Assembly (NCBI GenBank): GCA_001599755.1
Contig: BCHX01000012.1
Coordinates: 62,001 to 126,000, forward strand
DNA from: Gliomastix tumulicola
Taxonomy: Eukaryota > Ascomycota > Sordariomycetes > Hypocreales > Bionectriaceae
Length of the DNA stretch: 64,000 nucleotides
Direction: 5' to 3'
Shown: positions 42,124 to 51,956 of the stretch, one piece after another
How positions within the stretch are numbered: the stretch's first letter is position 1
How the letters are laid out: each line of letters opens with the position of its first letter
The notes under the pieces: model-generated
What the model was told of the DNA's origin: nothing
The model's database searches: none
The model's input: only the letters and a program-made list of their open reading frames with translations
Made by a program: the position numbers and the translations under genes

Positions 42124-42553
42124 TTGGTACCGGACAGACTAGTCCTTGAGAGTCTAGGAGCAATGTCTCCGTGTTGTTAAATATCATTTCGTCTTTGACA
42201 GAAAGGATGATTTGGGAAGCTCGTACAGCGGTGGGCATCATGCTGGAACTTCCGTGTGCTCTGGACCTACGGAGGAACTACAGTGGGTTGATGCCTGCTT
42301 CTCCAATCGTGATGGGGGTGTGGAATGGCAACATCAACCACCCAGGCAAAGGCGGGGAGACTGGGGATGGGGCAGATCTGTGCAAAAATACTGATTTCTA
42401 AGCATCGAGTCCAATTCAGAGGGATATTTGCGATGGCTTCGCGCGCCCTTCCATTGACGCGTTGCGGTGGGATGTATCAAGAAGTGGTTTGCAGGAGCTG
42501 GAATCGTCAGATTCTTCCATCGATGGCCTTGAACATTGCTGACTAGGCCAAAG
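42124..42553. other. intergenic between SDR and MFS
   Basis: 430 bp, no gene seen; presumably the 3' end of the SDR transcript and promoter of the transporter. Confidence 0.45.
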
Positions 42554-44006
42554 ATGTTCCCATTCAAGCCTCCTGCTCCAGTGGTAAGTCACAACAAGTT
42601 ACTGTACCAGCAACCGACTCCCTCACCACTGACCCTGATATCAGGCTCCCATCGAGCTAGAACAGCCCGAGCCGCCCTCAAACCTCCCAGAAGATGCTCC
42701 TCCATCCTTCCCAGAAGGCGGCCTGAGAGCATGGCTCACCGTCCTCGGCGGCTGGTGCTGCAACTTCTCCTCCTTCGGCTGGGCCAGCAGCATCGGCATC
42801 TTCCAGGCGTACTACTCCCAGCACCAGCTCGCGCACTACTCGCCCTCGGCCGTCTCGTGGATCTCGTCGACGAACCTCTTCGTCATGTTCGCCTTTTCGC
42901 CAGTCGTCGGCATCCTCTTCGACAGCTACGGGCCGAGGCGGGTGCTCATCGGAGGCACGGCTGCGCATGTGCTGAGCTTGCTGTGTCTGAGCTTCAGCAG
43001 AGAGTACTACCAGATCATGCTGAGCCAGAGCGTGCTGTCCGCAGTTGGGGCCTCGTCTGTGTGCTATGGGGCGAATAATGCCGTCGCGACGTACTTCAGC
43101 AGGAAGAGGGCGCTGGCCCTGGGCATCGTCGTCAGCGGATCGTCCGTTGGAGGGACAGTCTTGCCGTGAGTCTTCCCCGGGAGAGATGCATTGATCCATG
43201 CTAATTTGATATGCATCAGCATCATGTTTGAACGCATCTTGTCGTCGGGGATCAGCTTCGCGTGGACGATACGCATCACCATGTTCCTCTTTTTGGCGCT
43301 GCTGTGCTTCGCCTGCGCGACCTGCGGCTCGAACCTCACTCACGTCCCCAGAAAGCCGTCTATCAAGCGGTTCATCCGTCCCTTCGACGAGCTCCCGTAT
43401 CTTCTGGTCTCGGTCGCTTCGTTCTGCGTGTTCTGGGGGCTCTACATCCCCAACAACTTCATCATCCTCTACGCAGAGTCGATCGGCATGTCCAAGTCGC
43501 TGGCCAACTACCAGCTCGCCATCCTGAACGCCACAAGGTACGTGCCTGCACCAGCAAAGATCGGACATGGCGTGTTACTGACAACCAGCAGTGCCTTCGG
43601 CCGCGTCGCGGCGGGCTTCCTCGCAGACCGCTTCGGCCGATTCAACGTCATGATCCTCAGCCTCACCTTCACCACGATCCTCATCCCCGCCCTCTGGCTC
43701 CCCGGCGCCCGCGCGACGACCATCGCCTTCAGCGTCTGCTTCGGCTTCGGCTCCGGGTCCTTCATCTCGCTGACGCCGGCCGTCGTCGCGCAGATCTCGG
43801 ACATCCGGGACATCGGCGTCCGCACGGGCATGGTGTACTTTGCGTCGAGCTTCGGGTCCCTGACGGGGAACCCGATCAGCTCGAGCCTGAGCAAGGTCGG
43901 GTACACGGGGATGCAGGCGTTTTGCTGTGCGTCGATTGGGGTCGGGGCTGCTATCTTTGTGCTGGCGAGGTTGACGCAGTCGAAACGGTTGGTGCAGGCG
44001 ATCTGA
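42554..44006 (+). CDS. MFS transporter, monocarboxylate-permease-like, 427 aa
   Basis: Exons 42554-42583, 42645-43165, 43220-43537, 43592-44006; phases agree (1,284 nt). After a proline-rich N-terminus comes PEGGLRAWLTVLGGW, the signature opening of fungal monocarboxylate-transporter-like (MCT/MCH) permeases, then IGIFQAYYSQ, SWISSTNLFVMF and about 12 hydrophobic segments with a central loop (VPRKPSIKRFIRPFDELPY). FGRVAAGFLADRFGRFNVM is the conserved MFS loop between helices 8 and 9. Plasma-membrane uptake or efflux of an organic acid or small metabolite is likely; direction and substrate are unknown. Same strand as and close to the SDR gene. Confidence 0.92.
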
Positions 44007-44749
44007 AGGAGGTGTTTAAATGGTTTCGACGAGCTGGGTTGTCGTTCGTTGTTTCATATGGATATGAGTACATTTATTCGCGGTATGTAAATACCTAAGG
44101 TAACATATTCTAACATTGGGCGGGATAGTTTGTCTCAGACCCTTTGTCTCAAAGGCAGCCAATTCAACAGACATCGAAGGGCATGTAGAGGAAGCAGTTC
44201 CAATTTGGTTATTAACCGTGCGCTGGATGGACGAAGCCTGTCACGAACATCAATTAGCGATCTAGTACCCAAATCCAACAGGTAGCGATGATAATCAGCA
44301 AGGAGATGACAGGGCATTCGCGGAAAGAAACAACGATGCCTTCAGGACGGGTCAACGAGACCAGGACACGTTAAGCTAAGATCTGCCATTGGAGAGGGAG
44401 CTACAGGGGTTGGATCGAGCTTCAGGGCCAATATCAAGGTAACGTAGCAGCAGATAGCGGCGGGCACCAGCACAGTGCGACGCAAAACAGTCACTCTTCT
44501 CCGCACGATTAATGACTGGCAATGAGGGGACGCTCGCTTGTTGGTGGTCAGATCTGGGGATTGGCTGCAGTGACATGACATGCAGCTACCGGGATTAGGA
44601 TGTCAGGGTGCTGATCCTCCAGCTGCTCTTCCCATTGACTGTCCACGGACAGTGATACAAGCTGAAGATTCTGTGCAGTTTTGTAACATGGCTGGCTCTA
44701 TGTACGTCTGTATCAGATCTACGTCTATCGCTTCTTCTTCTTCTTCCCC
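44007..44749. other. intergenic between convergent genes
   Basis: About 740 bp between the stops of the MFS gene (plus) and the esterase gene (minus). A (TTC)n run lies at about 44731-44745. No gene. Confidence 0.5.
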
Positions 44750-45816
44750 TCACTGTTCGTAGAATGCCTTGTACAACGCATCGCAGAACAGCGTGATGGC
44801 CCTCGACCCAGCCTCCAGCGCAGCGTCCATGGCAATGAACGGGTGCGGCTGCCCCTTCATGATGTTCACGTCCGCCTTGACCCCGTTGTCCTCGAGCTTC
44901 TTCGCAAACTGCTCGCCCTCGGACCGCAGCACGTCCAGCTCGCCGAGCACGAAACACGCCGGGGGCAGCTTCGACCAGTCGCCCTCCCAGAAGAGGGGGC
45001 TCGCCTCCGGATGGGCGCGGTCGGCCTCGTTCGGGAGGTAGTGGTGGCGGTACCAGAGCATCTTGGGCGCGGGCAGCGCCGGTGTGTGCTGGTTCTCGTT
45101 CCAGGACGGGTTCGTGTCGACGGTGGCCGTGTTGTCCATGACGGGGACGGAGAGGAGCTGCAGGGAGAACTTGGCAGGGCCGCCGCGGGCCACGGCACGC
45201 TGGCACATGATGGCGGCGAGGTTGGCTCCTGCTGACGAGCCGCCAGTGGCTATCTTGGTGGTGTCGAGCTGGAGTTTGTCCTTGCCCTCGGCGAGGGTCC
45301 AGACGACTGCCTCCCAGGAGTCATCGACGGCGGCTGGAAAGGGATTCTCCGGCGCTAACCTGCATACATGGTCAGTATTCCCCTCTCCGCCGTAGAGACT
45401 CGCTGTCCTTCCTACCTGTAGTCAACCGAGACAACCACACACTTCCCCCGCGAGCACAGATGACTGGCAATCACATTCTCCGTCTGGATGTTCCCCAGCA
45501 CCCATCCGCCGCCGTGGAAGTACACACACACGGGCCAACCAGCCTCGGGCTTGGTCCCCAGAGGCGTGAAGCACCGCAGCTGGACATCCGGCCCCGAGCT
45601 CTCCTTCCGCGGGATCACCAGGTCGACAGTCGAAGCAACCTCCTGCAGAGGCCCAGCACCGGGGATCAGAACACCGCTGGCGCGAGAGGCCGAGATGGGC
45701 TGCAGGTGGACCTGCTGCTTGTCGAAGACGTGGGTGTTGTAGAAGGCCGCATACTCGGCGTCGATGCGGTCGACGATGGAGGCGTGGAGCGGGTAGGGGG
45801 GCTCGTTGTCCGGCAT
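44750..45816 (-). CDS. HSL-type alpha/beta-hydrolase (esterase), 336 aa
   Basis: Exons (minus) 45416-45816 and 44750-45359, in phase (1,011 nt). Start chosen at MPDNEPPYPLH; an in-frame ATG 20 codons upstream is less likely. HGGGW at residues 101-105 forms the oxyanion hole. GGSSAGAN places the nucleophile serine at 176. LGELDVLRSEG gives the acid and GQPHPF the histidine, so the catalytic triad of the hormone-sensitive-lipase/arylacetamide-deacetylase family is complete. VDYRLAPENPFPAA is typical of the family and is split by the 56-nt intron. No signal peptide, so probably intracellular hydrolysis of an ester or acyl group. Divergent from the next MFS gene. Confidence 0.93.
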
Positions 45817-46559
45817 GATGACGGGCTGTGGAAGATGGTGGGAGGGATGGGAGAGAAGGCTCCTTTGGCAGCTCACGGCGGAGGGGGCCTGTTATCAAGA
45901 TAAAGTAAGGCCGACATCATGTCTCGTGAGCCCATCACCTCCACCTCGTGTGGACTTTGGCCCGAGAGAGGGGGGGGTGGTGATGGTTGTATCGTGAATG
46001 GATGATGGTTGGTTGGATGGAGGGACAGAATGGACTCTCAATGGAGGACTGGCACGAACTGGCAGCTCCTCCAGCGAGCGTGACGGCACATCGGCAGTGG
46101 TTACAGTGGGTCCGCCGTTATCTTAGCGGGCTCACCCCCTGTAGGAAACCAAAAACCCCGCTAAACTGCCGATGTCGGGTGACTTGGCCTGGGAAAAGCC
46201 CCTAAACGGCCCTAAAATTCAAGCCCCTCCCGCTGATGGCTCGTCGGGGTACGTAGCATCGGTTTCCTAATCGGGAAATGTAACACCGTAATCACACACC
46301 GTGCCAAGGGCAGTTTCTCGTCTTCTCGCCCTCCTCTTGACCGGCATTTGGGCCTTCGACATGGGGGATTTTGGACAGTGTGACTTGGGGTCCCTTGGGG
46401 GAGGGACTTGCGCTGGGGCCAAGATCAGCGGCTCTATTTCTCTCGGCCTATCTTCTGGATAAATACTGTCGTGTGCGGCAACACCCTCTTTCTCCCCGAC
46501 ATTGAGGCACGCCCGACTCCAATCACGACACTCTCAAGGCTCGAGACGATTTGCCCATC
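45817..46559. promoter_or_regulatory. divergent promoter of esterase and MFS transporter
   Basis: 743 bp between divergent starts. It holds a two-part inverted repeat (next entry) and, about 105 bp upstream of the MFS start, GGATAAATAC as a TATA-like element. Co-regulation of the two genes is an inference from this arrangement. Confidence 0.5.
46088..46175. promoter_or_regulatory. compound inverted repeat, candidate operator
   Basis: ACATCGGCAGT (46088-46098) is inverted exactly as ACTGCCGATGT (46165-46175), and inside it TTAGCGGG (46123-46130) is inverted as CCCGCTAA (46157-46164). On the right the two arms abut; on the left they are separated by 24 nt. The CGG/CCG triplets are the half-sites preferred by Zn2Cys6 factors, four of which are encoded in this window. 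Confidence 0.45.
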
Positions 46560-48235
46560 ATGGTTTCTTCGAGAGATGAGAACATTTCCCCCGCGCGGGT
46601 CGACGAGGAGAAGATTGCCGTTCCCGCAGACAACGCCGAAGAGGAGAACCTCAAGGTCGAGGAGGAGACTGCGCGGGTGGTTGACCACGTTGCCGAGAGG
46701 AGGCTTTGCAGGAAGTTTGACGTCCGGTTGATGCCCGTCCTAGCCATCATGTGTACGTCCCATGCCTCGGATTCAATGTTCTATCCCGTCACTGACATCT
46801 TCTAGACCTGTTCAATGCCCTCGACAAAGGAAACCTTGGCTATGCGCAGACGGCAGGCCTCAGCGAGGGTCCGTACCACAATCTCCCTCCGCGCGCAGCA
46901 GGCACAAGATCGTTGACACTCTCTAGACCTCAACTTCAAGGACGGCCAGTACAACCTCCTCGTGTCCATCTTCTTCGTCCCCTTCGTCCTCTTCGCGCCG
47001 CCTGTCGCCATCCTCGGCAAGAAGTTCGGCCCCGCGAGAGTCCTCCCGATCCTCATGTTCATCTTCGGCTCTATGACGCTCCTCGGCGCTGCGGCGCATA
47101 ACTTCGGCGGCATCTTTGCCCTGCGCTTCTTCCTCGGTGCCGCGGAGTCGGGTTTCTTCCCACTGGTCATCTACTACCTGACCACCTTCTACCGTCGAGG
47201 CGAGCTGGCGCGTCGCCTGGCCCTCTTCTACGCCGCCTCCAACATTGCCAATGCCTTCGTAAGTGCCACACCCGAATACAGTTGCTTGAATCCCAGCCTA
47301 ACATCCCCCAGAGCGGCCTCCTCGCCTACGGCGTCTTCCACATCAAGTCCAGCCTCTACGAGTGGCGATACCTCTTCATCATCGAGGGCGCCCTCTCGGT
47401 CCTCTTCTCCATCTTCGCCTACTGGTATCTCCCGCTCAGCGCGTCCGAGGCCCGCTTCCTGACCGAGGACGAGAAGGCCCTCGCCTTCCACCGCATGCAG
47501 GTCGACTCGTCGTCCGTCGTCGCCGAGGAGTTCAACCTGCGCGACTCGCTCGGCATCTTCCGCCACCCGACGACGTACTGCTTCCTGCTCATCGAGATCT
47601 GCCTCGGCGTGCCCATCCAGTCCGTGGCGCTGTTCATGCCGCAGATCATCGAGCGGCTGGGCTACGAGGTCGTCAAGACGAATCTGTACACCGTCGCGCC
47701 GAATGTGGGCGGCGCCGTCATGCTGCTTATCCTGGCCTTCAGCTCGGATCTGCTGCGCATCCGGTTCCCCTTCATCATGCTGGGTTTCGCGTTGACGTTC
47801 ATCGGCTTCATCATCTATGCTGCCATCGACGACGTCCAGGGCCAGATCCAGCTCGCGTACTATGCCACCTTCATGATGGTCTGGGGCACTTCCGCTCCCT
47901 CCGTCCTGCTCTCGACCTGGTACAACAATAACATCGCCCATGAGGGTCGCCGTGTCGTCCTCACGTCAGTCGGTGTGCCCCTCGCCAACGTCATGGGCCT
48001 CGTGTCGAGCAACATCTTCCGCGAGAACGAGAAGCCCAAGTACGAGACGGCGCTCATCACCACGGCCTGCTTCGGCGCCTCCGGCTGCCTGATCGCGGGC
48101 CTGCTGGGCGGGTACATGGTGTTCGACAACTACAGGCGGAACAAGCAGGCCGGGAGGAAGACGACGGTGCAGGACGTGCCGACGCATAAGCTGCGGGAGG
48201 GCCCGTCGGTGCCTGAGTTCCGATGGTTCCTGTAA
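46560..48235 (+). CDS. MFS transporter, DAL5/anion:cation symporter-like, 503 aa
   Basis: Exons 46560-46752, 46806-46868, 46927-47258, 47312-48235; phases agree (1,512 nt). A charged cytosolic N-terminus leads to RRLCRKFDVRLMPVLAIM and YLFNALDKGNLGYA, the standard entry to the DAL5-type allantoate/nicotinate permease family. Further marks are FFLGAAESGFFPLVIYYLT and WRYLFIIEGALS, with about 12 transmembrane segments and a C-tail ending FRWFL. It likely imports a small carboxylate, vitamin or nitrogen compound across the plasma membrane. It shares a 743-bp divergent promoter with the esterase. Confidence 0.93.
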
Positions 48236-49251
48236 GGGGGGGACAGGAGAGTGATGAAAAGGAGAGGTGGGAGGATATATATGCGGTCAGTTAGCAAGGA
48301 GTACGATGTAGTAGTGATGAATGTAACGACGATGATGACATGACTCCCAGCAGTGGCGACGTGCAAGTCGACTCGGCTGATGCCCGTCAAGTAGTATATT
48401 CATAGCGATGAGAGCAGCAGTGACGGCAATAGGCAGTGGTCAGCAAACCTAATGACGACAGCACCAGTCGAGGGCATGAGGCGTGATCCGGTCGTGAGAT
48501 ATCAGCCAGGCCGTCAGCATGTTACTCAGGTCGGTCTGACGGACGAGGGACGATGAGAAACAAGCACCAGCACCAGCAGCACGGTACTCACCAAGGGACC
48601 ACGGCGGATCAGCCAGAGAAGGATGCCATCCCTTCATAAGCGGGAGTGACAGCGGCACCCGACCAAGGCTCACTCACTTGGCTTGGCCCGTCGCAGTCCA
48701 AAGAGCATAGCACGATGTTCATGGCACGTCGAGTGGTCTGAAAACCCGTAACACCATTGATTCATGCTAAGTGATGAAGGTAAGACCGTGAAAACAAATC
48801 CAGACCCTCGTTAAAAAGTCCTCCCCTCGGCGCCGGTTCCAGGTTCCAGAGAAAATGCGACGGCATTGTGCCGCTTCCGCGTCCCGGCTCCCATCTTCAG
48901 AGAAGAGACGAGCAGCCGCGAGCGAGAAACAGCGTGAAGGGAGTCCCATTGCGATGCCATGATGCCCGCCGTCGCCACAAGCATCAAGGCCATAATACAT
49001 CATCCCCCAGAATCCGATTTTGTCCCTCTATGTGCGTTGTGATCCATGGCACCCGTTCATTTGCTTTAACCTTTTTTTTTTTTAATATTCTGTCGTAGCG
49101 GAAAACCCAAACACACCAGAGAAGCAGACCAGCTCCCCCAAATCCTGCTCCACCACCAAACACACAAGCGTTCTGTTTTGGTCCTCCATGGGTATACGGA
49201 GGGAGGTGCGCCGGATCGAGGGGATACTGGTTGCGAATGTGGGCGATGCGC
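48236..49251. other. intergenic between convergent genes
   Basis: About 1 kb between the transporter (plus) and RPS24 (minus) stops, no supported gene. A T-run lies near 49073-49083. Confidence 0.5.
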
Positions 49252-50131
49252 TTATTTCTCCTTCCTGGCCTTGGCGCCCTTGACCTTTGCCGTGCCCCGT
49301 AGCGTCTTCTGGCGGTTCTTGCGCTGCTTGCCTGTTGAACGATGTTCGTTAGTACGGGGGTTCAAAACATGCATGATGACAGCATCGACTGGTCACTGTC
49401 TCGACAGACACCGAAAGATGGCGAGATGAAGGGACAGGAGCTGCGAGAGGGAACGGAACATACGCTGCTGTCTGCTGGCCTTCTCGACCTTGGTGCCGAG
49501 ACCGGATCGGACGAGGCGGTAGTTGGGCTCGAACTTCTTCAGGGCCTCGGGGGAGTCGTAGACGAGGGCGAAGCCGGTGGTCTTGCCGCCACCGAACTGC
49601 GTGCGGAGGCCGAAGACGGAGATCTGGTCCTTCTGGGCCTTGTAGAGGCCGCCGAGCTTCTCGCGGAGCTCATCCTTGGAGATGTTGGCGCGGTTGGGGT
49701 GGAGGATGTCACTGGAAATCAATCTGTCAGCGTCACGGTTCCCCCGGGATACAAAGTTTGTCGTCTCCCCGGCAGCCGTGTTCTCTCTCCCGTGATTCGA
49801 TGCGTCGCGGTGTGTTTGGTGAGGTGCTGTTGGCGAATCCCAGTTGTGCCGCGTCCAAAACGTCCAGATACCAAATCGTGCCAAAATGCGTTCCAAAAAG
49901 TCGTCAAAAAATCGGCGCTGCTGATGACCTTCGCCATTGTATGCGTGCCGCAGAGCCTCGAGACGCTGCATCATCACTCGGCGAGTCGGAAATCGGATGG
50001 GAGGAGAACACGAACGACCGGCGGAGGGGAGGAAGGGCAATTACTCACACAACCATCTGCTTGCGGCCCAGGAGAGGGTTGAGGATGAACTTGCGAGTTC
50101 GCAGCGTGACGGGGGAGTCGTTGTCAGCCAT
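49252..50131 (-). CDS. RPS24: 40S ribosomal protein S24 (eS24), 136 aa
   Basis: Exons (minus) 50049-50131, 49464-49711, 49252-49331; 411 nt in frame. MADNDSPVTLRTRKFILNPL then GRKQMVVDILHP is the eS24 N-terminus; VFGLRTQFGGGKTTGFALVYD and KKFEPNYRL are central signatures; the tail KQRKNRQKTLRG...KGAKARKEK is lysine-rich as expected, and 136 residues is the normal fungal size. It is a component of the small ribosomal subunit that binds rRNA. The first intron is long (337 nt), a common property of fungal ribosomal-protein genes. The promoter is shared with the methyltransferase gene on the other strand. Confidence 0.97.
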
Positions 50132-50532
50132 CTTGTCGGTGGTTGGTCTCTGCGGGAGAGGAGGGATTGGCTGGAGGGAAGGAGGTTGTCGTGATGTCGG
50201 GGTGGTCTGCGAGGGCGGTTCGTCGATGGAACTGGAGATGGGGAGCGTGAGGGCGAAATTTCGGGTGGTTCAGGGCTTTGAGGTGAACCCTAAAGAAAAA
50301 CGGGGCATTGTGTGCGTGTTTGGGACCCATTGCGCCAATCAGCGATGGAGAATTTTTCTCCCCTCTGCGCTTGGTGCAAAAGTGTGCGCGGTCACGTGAG
50401 TGGGTTTCTGGTCGGAGAAACACCGGCTACGGAACGACCTGGAACCACCCTTGCTCGAGAGCAGGGAGCAATGAAGCTTCATGTTTCCCCGCCCCGTTTG
50501 ACGACACCCACCGAGCCACAGACACCGCAGCG
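50132..50532. promoter_or_regulatory. bidirectional promoter of RPS24 and methyltransferase
   Basis: 401 bp between divergent starts. AACCCTAA at 50286-50293 is a telobox-type element, known from ribosomal-protein promoters of many fungi. CACGTG at 50393-50398 is an E-box core. Both products serve translation, which makes joint control sensible. Binding factors are inferred from motif identity only. Confidence 0.6.
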
Positions 50533-51709
50533 ATGGACCAGCCCTGGCAGCGCGCCGTAGACCGATTCTGCCGGCAGTACCTACAGCTAGAACAACAGCT
50601 CGACTACCCGCAGGATGCGCACCTCCGCCTTGCCGAGGTCCAGGAGGCCATCTACGCACGGCTCTTCGCCTCAGACTCGATTCCATACAAACCGCCAGTG
50701 AGGTACATGGTCAGGACGCTGAAGGCGCTTGTGTCCCGGATCGAGTCCAGTATAGAGGACTGGGACGAGCATGTAAGCCTTCCGCCTCGCCCGTGTCGTT
50801 GCAAACCGCAGTCCCAGAAAGAGAGAAGTCCCGTGCCACATGTGACGCTTTGGTCTCTGACCAGAAAGGTAGGAAGTATCTGAGAACCTCATGAATGCCC
50901 TCGCTGCCCTGCTTGCCACGCCGGTGCTCCCAGAAACGGCATCGGCCCAGCAGAAGGCCTACGTCACGTACCACCACCCTCCCGTGATCCCATCCGGAGA
51001 AACCGCTCCGTCTGGTCCAGCAGATCGTGACAGCTATGATCATATCACACTCCTTGAGAACCGGGCCATCATCTCCGGGTCTGGCACCACCGGTCTGCGG
51101 ACCTGGGAGGCGGCCCTCCATCTCGGCCGCTTCCTCTGCCAGAACCCAGCCGTGGTCCGCGGCAGACGTATCCTAGAGCTGGGCGCGGGCACGGGGTACC
51201 TCTCCATCCTGTGCGCAGCGCACCTCGGCACGGCGCACGTCATCGCCTCCGACGGATCGGACGAGGTGGTCAGCAACCTCCCGGACAACCTGTTCCTCAA
51301 CGGGCTGCGGCAGCTGATGCCCGACGAGGAGGACAGCCGGGCCGTCCAGGTGATGGACGTCAAGTGGGGCTGGGCGCTCATGGGCACCGAGGAGAGGGAA
51401 TGGAACGGCGGGCGTCCGGTTGACGTCGTGCTGGCTGCCGACGTGACGTACGACCAGAGCGTCATCCCAGTGCTTGTCGTCACCCTGATAGACCTGTTCA
51501 GCCAGCATCCGCGAGCGGAGCTCTACATCGCGGCGACGCAGCGCAACCGCGAGACGTTCGAGGTGTTTCTTGACGGGTGCCGGCGGCAGGGGTTTGGGGT
51601 GGAAGATTTAGATTTTGGGATTCCGTCTAGGGAGGAGCAGGATGGGCCGTTTTACAGTGCTGAGGTTGAGATCAAGATCTGTAAGGTGACCAAGTCAGCG
51701 AGTTCGTAG
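50533..51709 (+). CDS. predicted eEF2-lysine methyltransferase (FAM86/EFM3-like), 358 aa
   Basis: Exons 50533-50772 and 50873-51709, in phase (1,077 nt). The N-terminal 80 residues are helical (MDQPWQRAVDRFCRQYLQLE) as in FAM86/EFM3 proteins. AYVTYHHPPVIPSG is followed by the class I SAM-methyltransferase core: LENRAIISGSGTTGLRTWEA, ILELGAGTGYLS (motif I), ASDGSDEVV (acidic loop), VDVVLAADVTYD (motif IV-like) and YIAATQRNRETFEVF. The acceptor at 50872 (giving EVSENLMNAL) fits better than one 12 nt further on. EFM3-type enzymes trimethylate a lysine of elongation factor 2; the assignment within methyltransferase family 16 is from overall pattern, not a search. Confidence 0.85.
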
Positions 51710-51956
51710 CTTGCGATCCCAAGCTTTAGACCTAAGAACACATGGGAAGACCGGATACTATCACAACCTTTAGTTCGCAGAGTCACTACAATACGGATGA
51801 CCCTACTTCCCCAATTATCGGTATAGAAGTTGATCTCCCTCCAGGACTACCTCCCAAGTGGTGGAAGGAAAACTTGAGCCATATACACACCCACATTGTA
51901 TAGTCCTACAGCTCAAATACTCCTTCGTTTTAGCTCCAATACTCTTTCGTATTAGC
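51710..51956. other. short intergenic
   Basis: Region between converging genes; tandem CTCCTTTCGTTT-like units begin near 51915 and run into the 3' end of the next gene. Confidence 0.5.

Noticed and set aside
42678..43568. 296-aa minus-strand ORF
   Set aside because: Antisense of the MFS gene, with no recognisable fold and R/D/E-rich composition.
28933..48235. a classical secondary-metabolite gene cluster
   Set aside because: No PKS, NRPS, terpene cyclase, DMATS or RiPP precursor was found; tailoring-type enzymes alone do not support the claim.
49712..50048. possible C/D-box snoRNA in the long RPS24 intron
   Set aside because: A GTGATGA C-box-like word is present, but no D box lies at a suitable distance and no terminal stem forms.
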